Under the pieces are notes generated by a model, which was given only the letters and a program-made list of their open reading frames with translations, was not told where the DNA came from and searched no databases. The position numbers and the translations under genes are program-made. This document shows positions 25,201-32,893 of a stretch of 39,203 nucleotides of DNA, one piece after another. Position 1 is the first letter of the stretch. The number at the start of each line of letters is the position of its first letter. The stretch is from Plakobranchus ocellatus (Eukaryota; Mollusca; Gastropoda; Plakobranchidae): the NCBI GenBank assembly GCA_019648995.1, contig BLXT01000825.1, positions 3,534,561 through 3,573,763 of the forward strand, in the 5' to 3' direction.

Positions 25201-27926
25201 TTCTTATCCATTTCTCTCAGAGACATGATCAGACTTATTTCACACACACACACACAAAAATAAAACAAAACAAAGAACAAACAAAAAAACAACATAAGAT
25301 TCAACCCATAGAAATCAAATTTCGATCAAAAGTTAATATAGTCTGGAATTTTGAAATCACCTAATGGAAATATAAGCAAAGTAATCAGCCATGGTTGTAA
25401 GCATCAGAAAGATTTTTTTGTTACAGATTGTCTATTTAAGAAACAAAAATTACCAACTGTAATGCACATACAAAAGTTTACTGATAAATATTCTAAAGTT
25501 TTAAAATATTTGCTTTTTTTTCTTGTTGGCAAGTTCTGACAAATGATTGATTTCAAAATATTAAGACAAAAAAAAGAAAAAAAAAAATTTATAAAGTGTA
25601 TTTGTGTTTATGAAACATATGATTATCAACAATCTCTTTGCGTATGTATGTGAAATGTAATCATCAAAATCACAGATCATTTTTATCATAGGCATTCCAG
25701 TTTTATATTGTTGATCTGTATTTTCATCATTGCTAGGCTGGCAGCTAACCTGTTCAAGCATTTTGGAAGAAATTTTCTTCGTGTGGGAAAGCATTTTGCA
25801 TGTTAGACTCTTAAGTTGTGTACCATAATGCATTNNNNNNNNNNNNNNNNNNNNNNNNNNNNNNNNNNNNNNNNNNNNNNNNNNNNNNNNNNNNNNNNNN
25901 NNNNNNNNNNNNNNNNNNNNNNNNNNNNNNNNNNNNNNNNNNNNNNNNNNNNNNNNNNNNNNNNNNNNNNNNNNNNNNNNNNNNNNNNNNNNNNNNNNNN
26001 NNNNNNNNNNNNNNNNNNNNNNNNNNNNNNNNNNNNNNNNNNNNNNNNNNNNNNNNNNNNNNNNNNNNNNNNNNNNNNNNNNNNNNNNNNNNNNNNNNNN
26101 NNNNNNNNNNNNNNNNNNNNNNNNNNNNNNNNNNNNNNNNNNNNNNNNNNNNNNNNNNNNNNNNNNNNNNNNNNNNNNNNNNNNNNNNNNNNNNNNNNNN
26201 NNNNNNNNNNNNNNNNNNNNNNNNNNNNNNNNNNNNNNNNNNNNNNNNNNNNNNNNNTTTTTTTTTTTTATTCTCCTCTTCTGGTTTGAAATTTGGTGTC
26301 TCACCTCTCTTTTAATTCTTTGAAAATTTGTCACTGTTTTTTATTTTAATTATTTATTTTTTGTTTCACCATTCCACTAATACTCAAGATCTCTCAGAAA
26401 CTTAAAATGTCTTCATTTTGATACATTTTTACTTCACCAAAGCTTTTTTGACTCTAATGAAATTCAATATGTTGTCATCACTTTGAGTTGAGATTATCTC
26501 AAATAAATGTATGCACAAATATCCTAACTTTAACTATCCTATCCTAACAACTTTTACAACTAGATTGTGTCAGAACCAATAGAAGAGTTTTCCAGTGTTA
26601 TTTCTTCTTAAAATCTATGCAAATTTGTTCTCGAGCAAACATAACATCTTTTTTTTTTTTCAATGTTTTTTTTGGGCAAAATATCTCATAAATGTAGTTA
26701 CATTTGAAATTCAAAGTAATATTTGGACCATGCCCGAGAAATTCAAAGTGCAAAAAAGCAAAAAAAAAAAAACAAACCCAAAAAACAAAACAAAAAACAA
26801 CCACCAAACTTGTATTGTTTGTACTGCTTGTTTTCTTTTGTATCACTTCAGCTTGTTAGAGGTATCTCTCTCTTTAATAATCGGTTCAATCTCATTCACA
26901 TACTTAACGTCTTGTTTCCTCATAGATAACCTCAACTTATAAAGGTGAGGCTGAAGGAGTTCCCACTGTATTGGTTGCCTTTCAAGGGGCTGGTTGTGAA
27001 ATTTTTGAGTTACGTGGCACCGTTGCTGGCAATAAGCCGATATGGTTGTCAGTGCAAGGCAGTCATTTCAACATTCCTGCCAGTCTGAGTGGTAATGCAG
27101 TTGTCTATCGCACGCAAGATTCAGCACCCATTGCAGATATCCTCGGTAAGGGCACCATTTTAACTATGTAAGGATGCAGCTTTTCCTACTTTATTTGGAA
27201 ATCTAACTTTTTCAGCCTCATTGGCTAATACATGTCTGACCAACTTCAATTTCTATCCAGGAGAGGCCATATTTTGTCGTAAGGAATGCTGAAAAAATAA
27301 CTTTCCTACTTTTTTTTGGAAGAGGCTGGTTGCATCTTTGAGTATTGATTGGTGTGATTTATTTATTTATTTTTTTTATATCTTAACAGCTCAAATCACT
27401 TAACACAATCTTGGAACTTATATTTAAATATATGTAGAATTCCTATAGAATAAGACGAGTTGCAGATCAGCATGATGATTTCACATCAAAATCCTAAATT
27501 TATGTCTCAAAAATTTTTAATTTCTGTGTTATTTCAGAAAAGTAACTATGCCCCCCCCCCCCAAAAAAAAAAAAAAATTTTAATTGTGCTATTGTTTTCG
27601 TGTAAGTACAAAAATTTTATATTTAATACTTACACGAAAACAATAGCACAATTTTTATTTTATTAAAATAGTAATATTTTAATTTCAAAATTTGATTTTA
27701 TCGCTTATGCTCCAAGTTCGAAAAAACATGATTTAACGAAAGAATAATTGTTTTTGTTTGGCCCTCAGCTGCTGCTGCCAAGGATGGTATTGAGGTTTCT
27801 GCCATGTCAGCATCAACTCTGTGGAAGAACCAAAGTTTTGGCATCATAAATGCTGCATCTCCTGTGCCTAATGGCTTGAAACATTTGAGCCAAGTGGCTG
27901 GCAATGCTTATGCCTGTGTTTTATAA
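1093..27926 (+). CDS. PHGDH: D-3-phosphoglycerate dehydrogenase (whole gene, 11 exons)
   Basis: The gene encodes the cytosolic NAD-dependent enzyme that oxidises 3-phosphoglycerate to 3-phosphohydroxypyruvate, the entry step of serine synthesis. Eleven exons (listed separately) join with matching phases at GT-AG junctions into 534 residues; the human protein is 533. Order in the protein: substrate-binding part 1 (about 1-100, start LRKVLISD), Rossmann NAD domain (GLGRIG at 151-156), NCARGG with Arg235, Glu264 at the start of EPP, and PHLGA with His282. Arg/Glu/His at these places are the family catalytic set. Then come the allosteric substrate-binding domain (about 315-455) and a C-terminal ACT-like region ending ACVL. 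Start choice: ATG at 1093 has G at -3 and +4; a second ATG two codons on (1099) is equally good. No break is seen. It lies tail-to-tail with a minus-strand receptor gene. Product certain; exact start likely. Confidence 0.97.
1489..1541. repeat. (ATCTAG)n microsatellite
   Basis: Repeated AGATCT/TAGATC hexamers with some ATATCT interruptions. More single copies of the same hexamer occur at about 1410, 1585, 1607 and 1663-1682, so the decayed tract is wider than its core. Confidence 0.85.
3299..3451. mobile_element. small non-autonomous TIR element (hAT-like MITE)
   Basis: A 153-bp element with perfect 12-bp inverted ends (AGGGATGCCAGT and ACTGGCATCCCT). Flanking 8-mers GTTAGACT (3291-3298) and GCTAGACA (3452-3459) agree at six of eight positions, fitting a decayed 8-bp target duplication as made by hAT transposases. 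It has no coding capacity. Ends are seen directly; the hAT assignment rests on duplication length. Confidence 0.65.
3609..3760 (+). CDS. PHGDH: PHGDH exon 2 (residues 46-96)
   Basis: The acceptor is a T-run ending in AAG just before 3609; the donor GTAATT is at 3761. It encodes [17 protein letters not shown] and [11 protein letters not shown], the well-conserved first substrate-binding segment. It enters in phase 0 and leaves after two bases of the Asn codon. Confidence 0.95.
3761..4111 (+). other. PHGDH intron 2
   Basis: A short intron of 351 bases. I see nothing in it besides AT-rich sequence and a T-run near 3850. Confidence 0.85.
4112..4177 (+). CDS. PHGDH: PHGDH exon 3 (residues 96-118)
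   Basis: A 66-nt exon after ATGTCTTTCAG, with donor GTGAGA at 4178. It encodes [20 protein letters not shown], the hinge into the NAD domain; vertebrate enzymes have NTPNGNSLSAAE here. Both junctions split codons after the second base, and joining to exons 2 and 4 restores the expected residues. Confidence 0.94.
4350..4500. repeat. minisatellite block 1, 36-bp type
   Basis: GCATGCC cores occur at 4356, 4392 and 4431, each followed by TTGAAA(A/T)TAA-type sequence or a decayed form. A separate 23-bp tandem duplication (CATACTCATATAGGC) follows at about 4468-4510. The block is related to the better-preserved one at 4862-5016. Confidence 0.75.
4862..5016. repeat. minisatellite block 2, 36-bp unit with palindromic core
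   Basis: Units begin at 4892, 4928, 4964 and 5000, exactly 36 bp apart, with a partial unit upstream. The core AAGGCATGCCTT is a perfect 12-bp palindrome followed by GAAAATAA. Because 36 is divisible by three, the array reads as a 12-residue repeat ([12 protein letters not shown]) in an open frame. I take this as a by-product, since no splice context or start supports coding. Confidence 0.85.
5346..6000. other. unidentified, possibly mobile-element-derived stretch
   Basis: It begins with repeated TTCCGGAATTC-type words (5358-5392), a motif also seen inside the TIR element at 12168-12393. The minus strand is open for 80 codons (5430-5672; includes [19 protein letters not shown]) and the plus strand for 81 (5756-6001). 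I recognise no domain in either. Base composition is less AT-rich than the rest of the intron, which hints at an inserted element with unresolved ends. Confidence 0.35.
7345..9530 (-). mobile_element. truncated, decayed LINE (non-LTR retrotransposon)
   Basis: Read on the minus strand in broken frames it gives, in order: [20 protein letters not shown] (about 9525), [14 protein letters not shown] (about 9250), an insertion, [12 protein letters not shown] (about 8780), the reverse-transcriptase palm [10 protein letters not shown] (about 8210), RYADDTVL with catalytic YADD (about 8105), [17 protein letters not shown] (8010), a thumb-type segment [10 protein letters not shown] (about 7750) and a C-terminal MIANVC near 7425. 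The endonuclease half is missing, as usual for 5'-truncated copies. Several stops and frame changes are present (e.g. after LLDTAF near 8030), so it is dead. Clade not assigned. Confidence 0.88.
8836..9220. mobile_element. 385-bp insert with 10-bp inverted ends inside the LINE
   Basis: LINE-coding similarity stops at about 9225 and resumes at about 8825 on the minus strand. The gap between is bounded by GACTTGCCAA (8836-8845) and its exact reverse complement TTGGCAAGTC (9211-9220). Both sides have T-rich flanks, so any target duplication is hard to read. It holds no coding frame. A small non-autonomous DNA transposon is the simplest explanation; a rearrangement is the alternative. Confidence 0.55.
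9894..10047 (+). CDS. PHGDH: PHGDH exon 4 (residues 118-169)
   Basis: The acceptor is TTTCTTTCAG and the donor GTAAGC is at 10048. It encodes [17 protein letters not shown] and [26 protein letters not shown] is the glycine-rich NAD-binding loop of the Rossmann fold. It follows the 5.7-kb intron 3, which holds the LINE and minisatellite. Confidence 0.96.
10048..10464 (+). other. PHGDH intron 4
   Basis: 417 bases of AT-rich sequence. I see no feature in it. Confidence 0.85.
10465..10597 (+). CDS. PHGDH: PHGDH exon 5 (residues 170-214)
   Basis: The acceptor is TTTCCTTCAG and the donor GTAATT is at 10598. It starts TIGFDPIV, where Asp is the usual NAD ribose-binding acidic residue at the end of the second Rossmann strand. 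It ends [14 protein letters not shown] and leaves in phase 1; the split codon becomes His with exon 6. Confidence 0.95.
10598..11507 (+). other. PHGDH intron 5
   Basis: 910 bases with several A and T runs. I see no further exon or repeat. Confidence 0.85.
11508..11656 (+). CDS. PHGDH: PHGDH exon 6, catalytic Arg (residues 214-263)
   Basis: The acceptor is TTTTTGCCAG and the donor GTACAT is at 11657, phase 0. It encodes [20 protein letters not shown], then [17 protein letters not shown] and LDVFAE. Arg235 in NCARGG is the conserved catalytic/substrate arginine of the D-2-hydroxyacid dehydrogenase family. Confidence 0.96.
12168..12393. mobile_element. small non-autonomous TIR element (hAT-like MITE)
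   Basis: A 226-bp element with perfect 11-bp inverted ends (AGAGATGGGCA and TGCCCATCTCT). Flanking 8-mers CACCTTAC (12160-12167) and GACCTTAA (12394-12401) agree at six of eight, fitting an aged 8-bp target duplication. The interior begins CTCCGGATTTTTCCGGAATT. It has no coding capacity. Confidence 0.65.
13375..13412. repeat. 19-bp tandem duplication
   Basis: The word GATTTGTATTTGAGGGTTT occurs twice head-to-tail without mismatch, suggesting a recent slippage event inside intron 6. Confidence 0.85.
14450..14602 (+). CDS. PHGDH: PHGDH exon 7, catalytic Glu and His (residues 264-314)
   Basis: The acceptor is TTCTCTTTCCAG and the donor GTAAGT is at 14603; exactly 51 codons, phase 0-0. It starts EPP (Glu264) and carries [14 protein letters not shown] (His282), the Glu-His pair of the active site. 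It ends [11 protein letters not shown], closing the catalytic half. Confidence 0.96.
14603..14964 (+). other. PHGDH intron 7
   Basis: A short intron of 362 bases; nothing notable seen. Confidence 0.85.
14965..15100 (+). CDS. PHGDH: PHGDH exon 8 (residues 315-360)
   Basis: The acceptor is TTTCTTCCCTAG and the donor GTGAGT is at 15101, phase 1. It encodes [18 protein letters not shown] and [20 protein letters not shown], the start of the allosteric substrate-binding domain (human INA/VNAQALTSAFSPHTKPWI). Confidence 0.93.
15101..16379 (+). other. PHGDH intron 8
   Basis: 1.3 kb. It contains a stretch with LTR-like control signals on the minus strand (about 15339-15784) and an A-run near 15940. 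No exon is seen. Confidence 0.8.
15339..15784 (-). mobile_element. possible solo LTR (fossil)
   Basis: On the minus strand a TATA-type box (GGTATAAA, 15531-15538) is followed about 125 bases on by AATAAA (15402-15407). The stretch can be bounded by TG...CA-type ends (TGTTTACA and TGTTACA). No internal retroelement coding region adjoins it, so if real it is a solo LTR, family not assignable. No target duplication is evident, and the ends are guesses. Confidence 0.28.
16380..16528 (+). CDS. PHGDH: PHGDH exon 9 (residues 360-409)
   Basis: The acceptor is TTTTCTCAACAG and the donor GTAAGT is at 16529, phase 0. It encodes [20 protein letters not shown] and later [16 protein letters not shown]. 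Two GTA triplets inside the exon fall on codon boundaries and could act as in-frame alternative donors: GTAGGC at 16427 and GTAGAC at 16451. They matter because a diverged copy of the 3' part of this exon sits at 18937-19032. Confidence 0.93.
18601..18763. mobile_element. small TIR element, diverged ends
   Basis: The outer 13 bases (ATGGTTGCCACCT) match the reverse complement of the other end (AGGTGGCACCTAT) at 11 of 13 positions, about 163 bp apart. Its ends resemble those of the element at 3299-3451 (GATGCCAGTTTTCC against GTTGCCACCTTTCC). No clear target duplication. It lies 170 bp before candidate exon 9b. Confidence 0.4.
18937..19032 (+). CDS. PHGDH: candidate alternative PHGDH exon 9b
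   Basis: An open segment of 32 codons, preceded by a pyrimidine-rich acceptor (CCCTCTTTTTAG, ending 18936) and followed by donor GTGAGT at 19033, phase 0 at both ends. It begins [16 protein letters not shown] and ends [16 protein letters not shown], against [16 protein letters not shown] at the end of exon 9: 10 of 16 identical. Of the ten identical residues, eight use codons differing at the third base, so protein has been held while DNA drifted. It joins exon 10 in frame. At its 5' side it could follow full exon 9 as an extra 32-residue cassette, or follow an internal donor in exon 9 (16427 or 16451) and replace its 3' part. It cannot follow exon 8, which ends in phase 1. Use in mRNA is inference. 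Confidence 0.72.
20711..20739 (+). repeat. mariner left terminal inverted repeat
   Basis: Starts CGAGGGAAGTTCGGAAAG and ends ACCGGAAAA, directly after the TA at 20709-20710. Confidence 0.93.
20862..21923 (+). pseudogene. mariner transposase, broken
   Basis: Begins [20 protein letters not shown] with the paired helix-turn-helix DNA-binding half ([26 protein letters not shown]), then the DDE/D catalytic half: [10 protein letters not shown] (first Asp; usual form TGDETW), [12 protein letters not shown] (second Asp) and [17 protein letters not shown] (third Asp). Spacing between the second and third Asp is 30 residues, where mariners have 34, so four residues appear to be missing. In-frame TGA codons occur at 21105-21107 and 21531-21533, and the frame changes between about 21290 and 21370. 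The copy cannot make an active enzyme. Confidence 0.93.
22033..22061 (-). repeat. mariner right terminal inverted repeat
   Basis: The reverse complement starts CGAGGGAAGTTCAGAAAG and ends ACCGGAAAA; it differs from the left end at one base. Followed by TA at 22062-22063. Confidence 0.93.
23060..23440 (+). mobile_element. LINE reverse-transcriptase fragment
   Basis: The plus strand gives MYADDS (the YADD palm motif, about 23080), then [19 protein letters not shown] (about 23200) and a decayed region around SRINQADI, the usual order in LINE reverse transcriptases. The same region in the minus-strand LINE at 7345-9530 is clearly different (YMVISKK), so this is another copy or another subfamily. 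Stops and frame changes are frequent; both ends are indistinct. Confidence 0.75.
25082..25170. repeat. imperfect fold-back repeat
   Basis: An arm containing TAGCCAATTAAAGAGCAGTA faces an arm whose reverse complement contains TAGCCATATAAAAAGCAGTA, with a loop around GTGTTAAG. A partial direct copy (CTGCCATAGCCAAATAAA ... TATCATCAGTGTTAAG) lies at 23556-23612. This looks like two relics of a small hairpin-type element. Confidence 0.5.
25835..26257. other. assembly gap (423 N)
   Basis: Unknown bases between AT-rich sequence and a T-run. Frames that run through it are meaningless. An exon or repeat could be hidden, but PHGDH needs none here, since exon 9 (or 9b) and exon 10 join in phase. Confidence 0.99.
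26926..27145 (+). CDS. PHGDH: PHGDH exon 10 (residues 410-483)
   Basis: The acceptor is TTTCCTCATAG and the donor GTAAGG is at 27146, phase 1. It encodes [20 protein letters not shown], then the C-terminal part of the allosteric domain and the beginning of the ACT-like region ([15 protein letters not shown]). Confidence 0.93.
27146..27768 (+). other. PHGDH intron 10
   Basis: 623 bases containing a C-run/A-run (27551-27577) directly followed by the perfect hairpin at 27582-27653. Confidence 0.85.
27582..27653. repeat. perfect 27-bp inverted repeat (hairpin)
   Basis: Arms 27582-27608 (begins AATTGTGCTATTGTTTTC) and 27627-27653 are exact reverse complements separated by an 18-base AT-rich loop; pairing continues imperfectly outside. 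Function is not evident. Confidence 0.93.
27769..27926 (+). CDS. PHGDH: PHGDH exon 11 with stop (residues 483-534)
   Basis: The acceptor is TTTGGCCCTCAG. It encodes [16 protein letters not shown] and ends GNAYACVL with TAA at 27924-27926. This is the ACT-like tail, of about the same length as in vertebrates. Confidence 0.94.
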
Positions 27927-28194
27927 TGACAGGCATTTTGTAGTTTTTATCATAGCATTAGATAATTATCATATAAGACAAGAGTAACATTCTTCTCCAC
28001 TGGATAAAAATGGCATGCTGAATATAGAAATTGTATAATATTATTCTAAAATACTTTTTTTTATCTCTTTGAGGCTGAAAAAGACAACAACAAGAAAAAA
28101 AAAAAACAACAAAAAACCCCAAAATCCATATCCTTTTGGAAAAAAAATGGAACAATTTATCCTTTTCCTTATTGAAATAATATTTTGCATGCTA

Positions 28195-28200
28195 AATAAA
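28195..28200 (+). promoter_or_regulatory. candidate poly(A) signal of PHGDH
   Basis: AATAAA 270 bases after the stop codon, followed by a GT-rich stretch (GGCATGTGTC), a usual arrangement for cleavage and polyadenylation. Confidence 0.5.
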
Positions 28201-31200
28201 GGCATGTGTCATCCATTGAAAAACTGATCAAAACAAGGGAATATAATTCAAAGCCACAGTAAAATTGTTGCGAATTAAGGTAAAAAGAACTCTGCTTGAT
28301 TTATGTGTCTTAAAGCCAGCTGAAATGGGTCACAAGTAATATTTTACACACTTTATGTCATTGATACATGCTAAAAGTTGTTTCCATGAACTTTCAGGGT
28401 AAAAATTGGTTATGGCTAATTTGATTAATGTTATAATAAATATCTTTTCATTTTTTTTTTTTTTTTAAGTTTCTTAAAGAGGCAAGAATTCAAATGAAAG
28501 TTTTGTTTTTGAAACTTTTGGGATCTAATTCATGAAAAAACTTATTGAGATATACAAGGTAGCACTTTGTTTGTCAAGTATGCAGGGTGTACTATTATTT
28601 ACACTGTCAAAAATGATCATCATAAAAATATTATATTACTGATATCACATAAAGTGTACTTTATTCTTTTTATTTACAATCAAAGTAAATTAAACCCTAA
28701 TTATATTGGACATCGTAGAAAAAAGCTGAATGTGGATCATAACATTGAATTTGGGAATTTGAAAAAGCAATGAAAGCCTTTGTCAATTTTTTATTAGTTG
28801 TGCCAGAAAAGGTTTTTAACTTATTTTTTTATTAACTCACAGTTTATTGACTGGGATATAAACCATTAACCTTAGTTGTGCAAAGTTTAATTTTTCAAAA
28901 CCTTCAATTTTAAGAAGTTTGGACTATGAAATCATGTGGATCTTTATGTCTAATCAGAGGTATGTTTTCTTTATCCATAAAAATAAACATAAAAAAAAAT
29001 CAATTTGATTTTTCAAATGAATAGCCTTTCAAATTCCAAGACAATGATGGGGTTTGTAGCTCAATGGTTAGTGAACAAGCTGTGAAATGTACAGGATATT
29101 TTTTCTTTTTTTTTTTTTTTTTGGTGTGTTCATTCTCTTACAGGTATCTTGCTTGTCGTGGGCCAAAGAACTTAAGATCACGAAAAAATGAACAGGTTCA
29201 TGACATAAACAAACAAACCAAATTGTTGGAGGTTGCAAATGATTTTCTACTATATTTTCTGACAAAAGTAGCTTATAATTTTTTATTTATGTGTTTTTGA
29301 GGAAAAAAAAATTTACATCTTTTGTTTGTGTGTATTCCTTTTTTTTTTTTGGTTTTTGATTTTGAGAAAAAAACGTTTTGAAAAAATAATTTGACATATA
29401 TATACTTATGGTGCCATCAATTGTATCATTCCATTCTCTCCGCTGCCATTTCAATAGGGTTTTTACAGGGATAAAATTGAGAGATATATGTAAGAGAAAG
29501 AAGACTCCAACTTCTTGAAGATTTATACATAATTTGAACATTTTTATTCCAAAAACATAGGGCTTTTTTTTTTAGTTTTTTGTTTGTTTCCAGGGCATGA
29601 ACCTGTCTATGAATTATAAATTAATTAATTGCACTCAGGGTTTTCCATTTTCGAATAGGATGTTTTTTTTAGAAAAATGCTTTAAGTTCACTAGAAATAG
29701 AATTTTTTAAAATATAATTTTATATTTATTTTTTTTTACTCAAGTTTTCATGTACATTTCGGAGAAACTAGGAATATTTGACACCATTAAATATTTACAA
29801 TGTGAATGACAGTATGACTCATGCAATGGACATTTCATTCTTGTGCATAAGATTTTATTATGAAAAAAGTGAAAGATTTTTGCTTTTTTTTATATCTAAG
29901 ATTGGTACTTTTTATAAAAAATTCATGCCCTAAGTGATACATTTTGAAGATATACTATTGTGATCCACATGGAGTAAAGCAAAATTAATATTGGGGAATG
30001 TAAAAATGATCAATTATTCCTATAAAACTCTGGCCAATCAATAAGTCTGAGTCAAAAATATATTGCAGATAAAATCTTAATTATGAAACTTTCTCCACAT
30101 CTTATGTCTCTTTGTTCCACAAAACAGACACTATCAGAATGTTTGAAAAACAATGTAAATGGTTCCCAGAATTGTAAATTTTGTAATACTCTCACTTTTT
30201 TCCTATTTGAACAACTAATTAAAATATGGTAAGTTGAGAATCAGTAAAAAATGATTTTAGTACTTGTAGTATCTTTAAGACATTCTCGGTAAAAGACAAA
30301 AATTTTCTATCTGATTTTGATAGATTTGTGCATTGCTAATTTCAGCTTAATTTTTGAAAATTTCTATTTCCGTACTTTCCAGTGTATGTCTTTTTTTTTT
30401 TTACATGATTTTAAGGTTTCTTTTCATGACAAATCAACTGTTTTTTTTTTAAATTATGCAAAAAATATACATGTTTTATTGTACTGTCTGAAATATTTAA
30501 CAGAATATTTCCTTGTGATATTTGAAATCTAAACACTATGTCAATATAGTGCAGACCTCACTACTACAATCTCTAACTAATGTGGCAGGGTTTTATTTTT
30601 CAAACTTTTAAAAATGGCCCATTCTTTTGGGATATTCCATAATTTTTTTGTTTGTTGTTTCTTCTTTTTTTTTTAAAAGAATTCTTTCTTGACTAATTTT
30701 ATTTTACTTGATCCTTGTGAATCTGCTTTATTTAATGTTATACAGCCTCGGTGAGTTAATGTGAATGTTTCAAAAGATTAAAAAAAACAAACTTTTTCCC
30801 TGGTTTAACTGCTGACATTGCTTCAGCTGTTATAATTATTGATTTTGAATAGTCTTTGAATTTCTGAAGTTATTGAAATTTAGGAAAGGGGGTGGAGGGA
30901 GGAAAGGCAGAGGAAGATTCTTATCAACTGCTGCTTTGATAGTAAATAGTAAAACGCTGTTAGACCTTAAGCAACTGAACCAAAATGCTTAGCTGAAGAA
31001 GAATCATTGTGAGTCCCCAATTTATTTTTTTCTTTACAGATTACCTAAGCTGAACAAAAATATGTTTGAATTAATAAAAAAAAAAAGATCTTACAGTCCC
31101 TAGAATTTTAGTTTAAAATTTCAGCTCTGTATAAATGCATTTGAAAATGGTTTAGACAAAGACAATAATTTTACGCCTCTATGGCTTCAAACAGAACCAT

Positions 31201-31908
31201 ATGTGTGTATGCAAGTTCCTGAGTAAAAAAAAGTCAAGTTTTTCTAAAGCGGTTACATGAACTTGCTTTGGCTGAGAGAAATAATCTGAGCAGATTTATT
31301 TTTTGATTTGACGAACAAAATGGGAAAAAGTAATAGTGTTTTATACATCTATTTTTCCTAACACGGCTGTAAAACTAGTACTTGGATTTCTTGTTTCCAT
31401 TGATCAATGCTGGGAATTGTCTGCCTAAGGCTGATTTCTGCCCATCAAAATTTACAAATTATCATCTAAAATAAAAAAGGAAGTAAAGGTTGCGATGATT
31501 CTAGTAAAATTTCAGGCTTCCTTTTACTTGGTCATTCCCAGCCCTCATAGACCTTTTGTGTTTTGTCTCTGTTTCAGGGTTTTAAATCTTTGCACACTTT
31601 TGTGTAATTTTTCAATGAAAAAATTTTTTTAAGTAAAAAAAAAAAATGATATTGAGTAAAATAAATGTACAGGATTTTATGTGCTTAGCTACATCCTGTG
31701 GTCTAAGAAATGCCCCTACTCTCAATGTAATTTTTAATTGCTTGTTTTACAGCAGCAAATTCATTTAATGGTCCAGATTTTCATATTGTACATTTATTTT
31801 GACTACAGTATATTTTTTGTGTAGAGTATAATTTTTCAGCAACCTGCACTGTATTTTTGTGACTTTTTCTTTTCTGCTTTAAAATTGTTTACTTCTATGC
31901 AAAAAGGA

Positions 31909-31914
31909 AATAAA
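31909..31914 (+). promoter_or_regulatory. candidate distal poly(A) signal
   Basis: AATAAA preceded by a long T-rich stretch. It could serve a 4-kb-long 3' untranslated form of PHGDH or be chance in AT-rich DNA. Confidence 0.25.
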
Positions 31915-31990
31915 GAGCTGTAAACATAAAGCGTTTTGAAGTTGTATACTCGTATTATGTAAAGGAGTGCATGGAAACTTCTTAACATTG

Positions 31991-32265
31991 GATTGGGAGA
32001 GACTGAGGAAAGAATGTGGGCATTAGAAAAGAAAACGCAACATGATGTAGGACTGGGAAAGAATGAGGAAAGAATATGGGGATTAGAAAAAGTAACATTT
32101 TGTAGAAATTTGAGAGACTGAGAGAAGAATGTGGCACTAGAACAATTGAAAATTATGAATGACTGGGAGAGAGTGAGGGAAGAATGTGAGCATTAGAATA
32201 AGTACACCGTACCATTAGGTAGAAATGGGAGAGACTGGGGGAAGAATGTGGGCATTAGAAAATGT
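31991..32265. repeat. minisatellite, about 50-65-bp unit, five copies
   Basis: Five diverged copies of a unit of the type GGGAGAGACTGAGGAAAGAA followed by TGTGGGCATTAGAAAA, separated by variable AT-rich spacers. The G-rich strand stands out in this AT-rich region. Confidence 0.85.
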
Positions 32266-32269
32266 ATTA

Positions 32270-32857
32270 TTATGTCATAATTTTCCATCATGATGGTCAG
32301 GCAAAGCTTGCAGCTTGTGATCCAAGTTATGAGGAGTGCTCTCCAGGATGCCTGAAATTTATACACGTACATGTATAATTATATTTCTTCAGCAATTTTT
32401 TTTAGTTGATATAGAACAGATTTTATTTAATTATAATTTTTTTTTTATAACATCTCGAGTTATGTTGGCACTTAAGATTTGTGTCAATAGCCACCTGAAA
32501 CTTTATATGAGTATGAGATTAAAACTGAGAGTAAACTTTACTTCTTACTTATTTCAATAATAATGCTTCATCGAAACACATTAAGGTTTTTGTGTTTCAG
32601 ATCAATATTTTGTTCAAGCTTTGATTTTAGATCAAGCAGATAGATCAAGGAATTGGTATAGGGAAACTGTCATATGTCTATTGAGTCAAAAAGAGATTAA
32701 TGACAGCCTTCCAAGTTCCATATCACGACCATGCTTGAAGGAACCGTACATGAGTTTGTAAAATCAAGCCACATCTCTGAGTCTGTTGTCTTAAGGGGGA
32801 CAAAAGTCAGAGATCAGAATAATGGTAAAATAGTTCTTTCACTAAAAATTAATTGCC

Positions 32858-32893
<36 letters not shown>

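Larger units (their letters stand above)
16529..26925 (+). other. PHGDH intron 9
   Basis: At 10.4 kb this is the largest intron. It holds candidate exon 9b (18937-19032), a TIR element (18601-18763), the mariner (20711-22061), a LINE scrap (about 23060-23440), a fold-back repeat (25082-25170) and the assembly gap (25835-26257). In 16529-18600, 19033-20710, 22062-23060 and 23440-25080 I see only AT-rich sequence with homopolymer runs. An open frame at 22295-22513 (ends [14 protein letters not shown]) is not recognised. Confidence 0.8.
27927..31940 (+). other. PHGDH 3' untranslated region and downstream flank
   Basis: No coding exon is recognised. AATAAA signals at 28195-28200 and 31909-31914 could end a short or a long transcript. 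The rest is AT-rich, with A and T runs. A TAGCTCAATGGTTAG word at 29056 resembles a tRNA A box, but no matching B box follows at the right distance. Confidence 0.5.

Noticed and set aside
25561-26334. Long frames across 25835-26257
   Set aside because: They run through Ns of the assembly gap.
29048-29100. tRNA gene or SINE head (TAGCTCAATGGTTAG)
   Set aside because: A-box-like word only. No B box at the right distance and no cloverleaf pairing.
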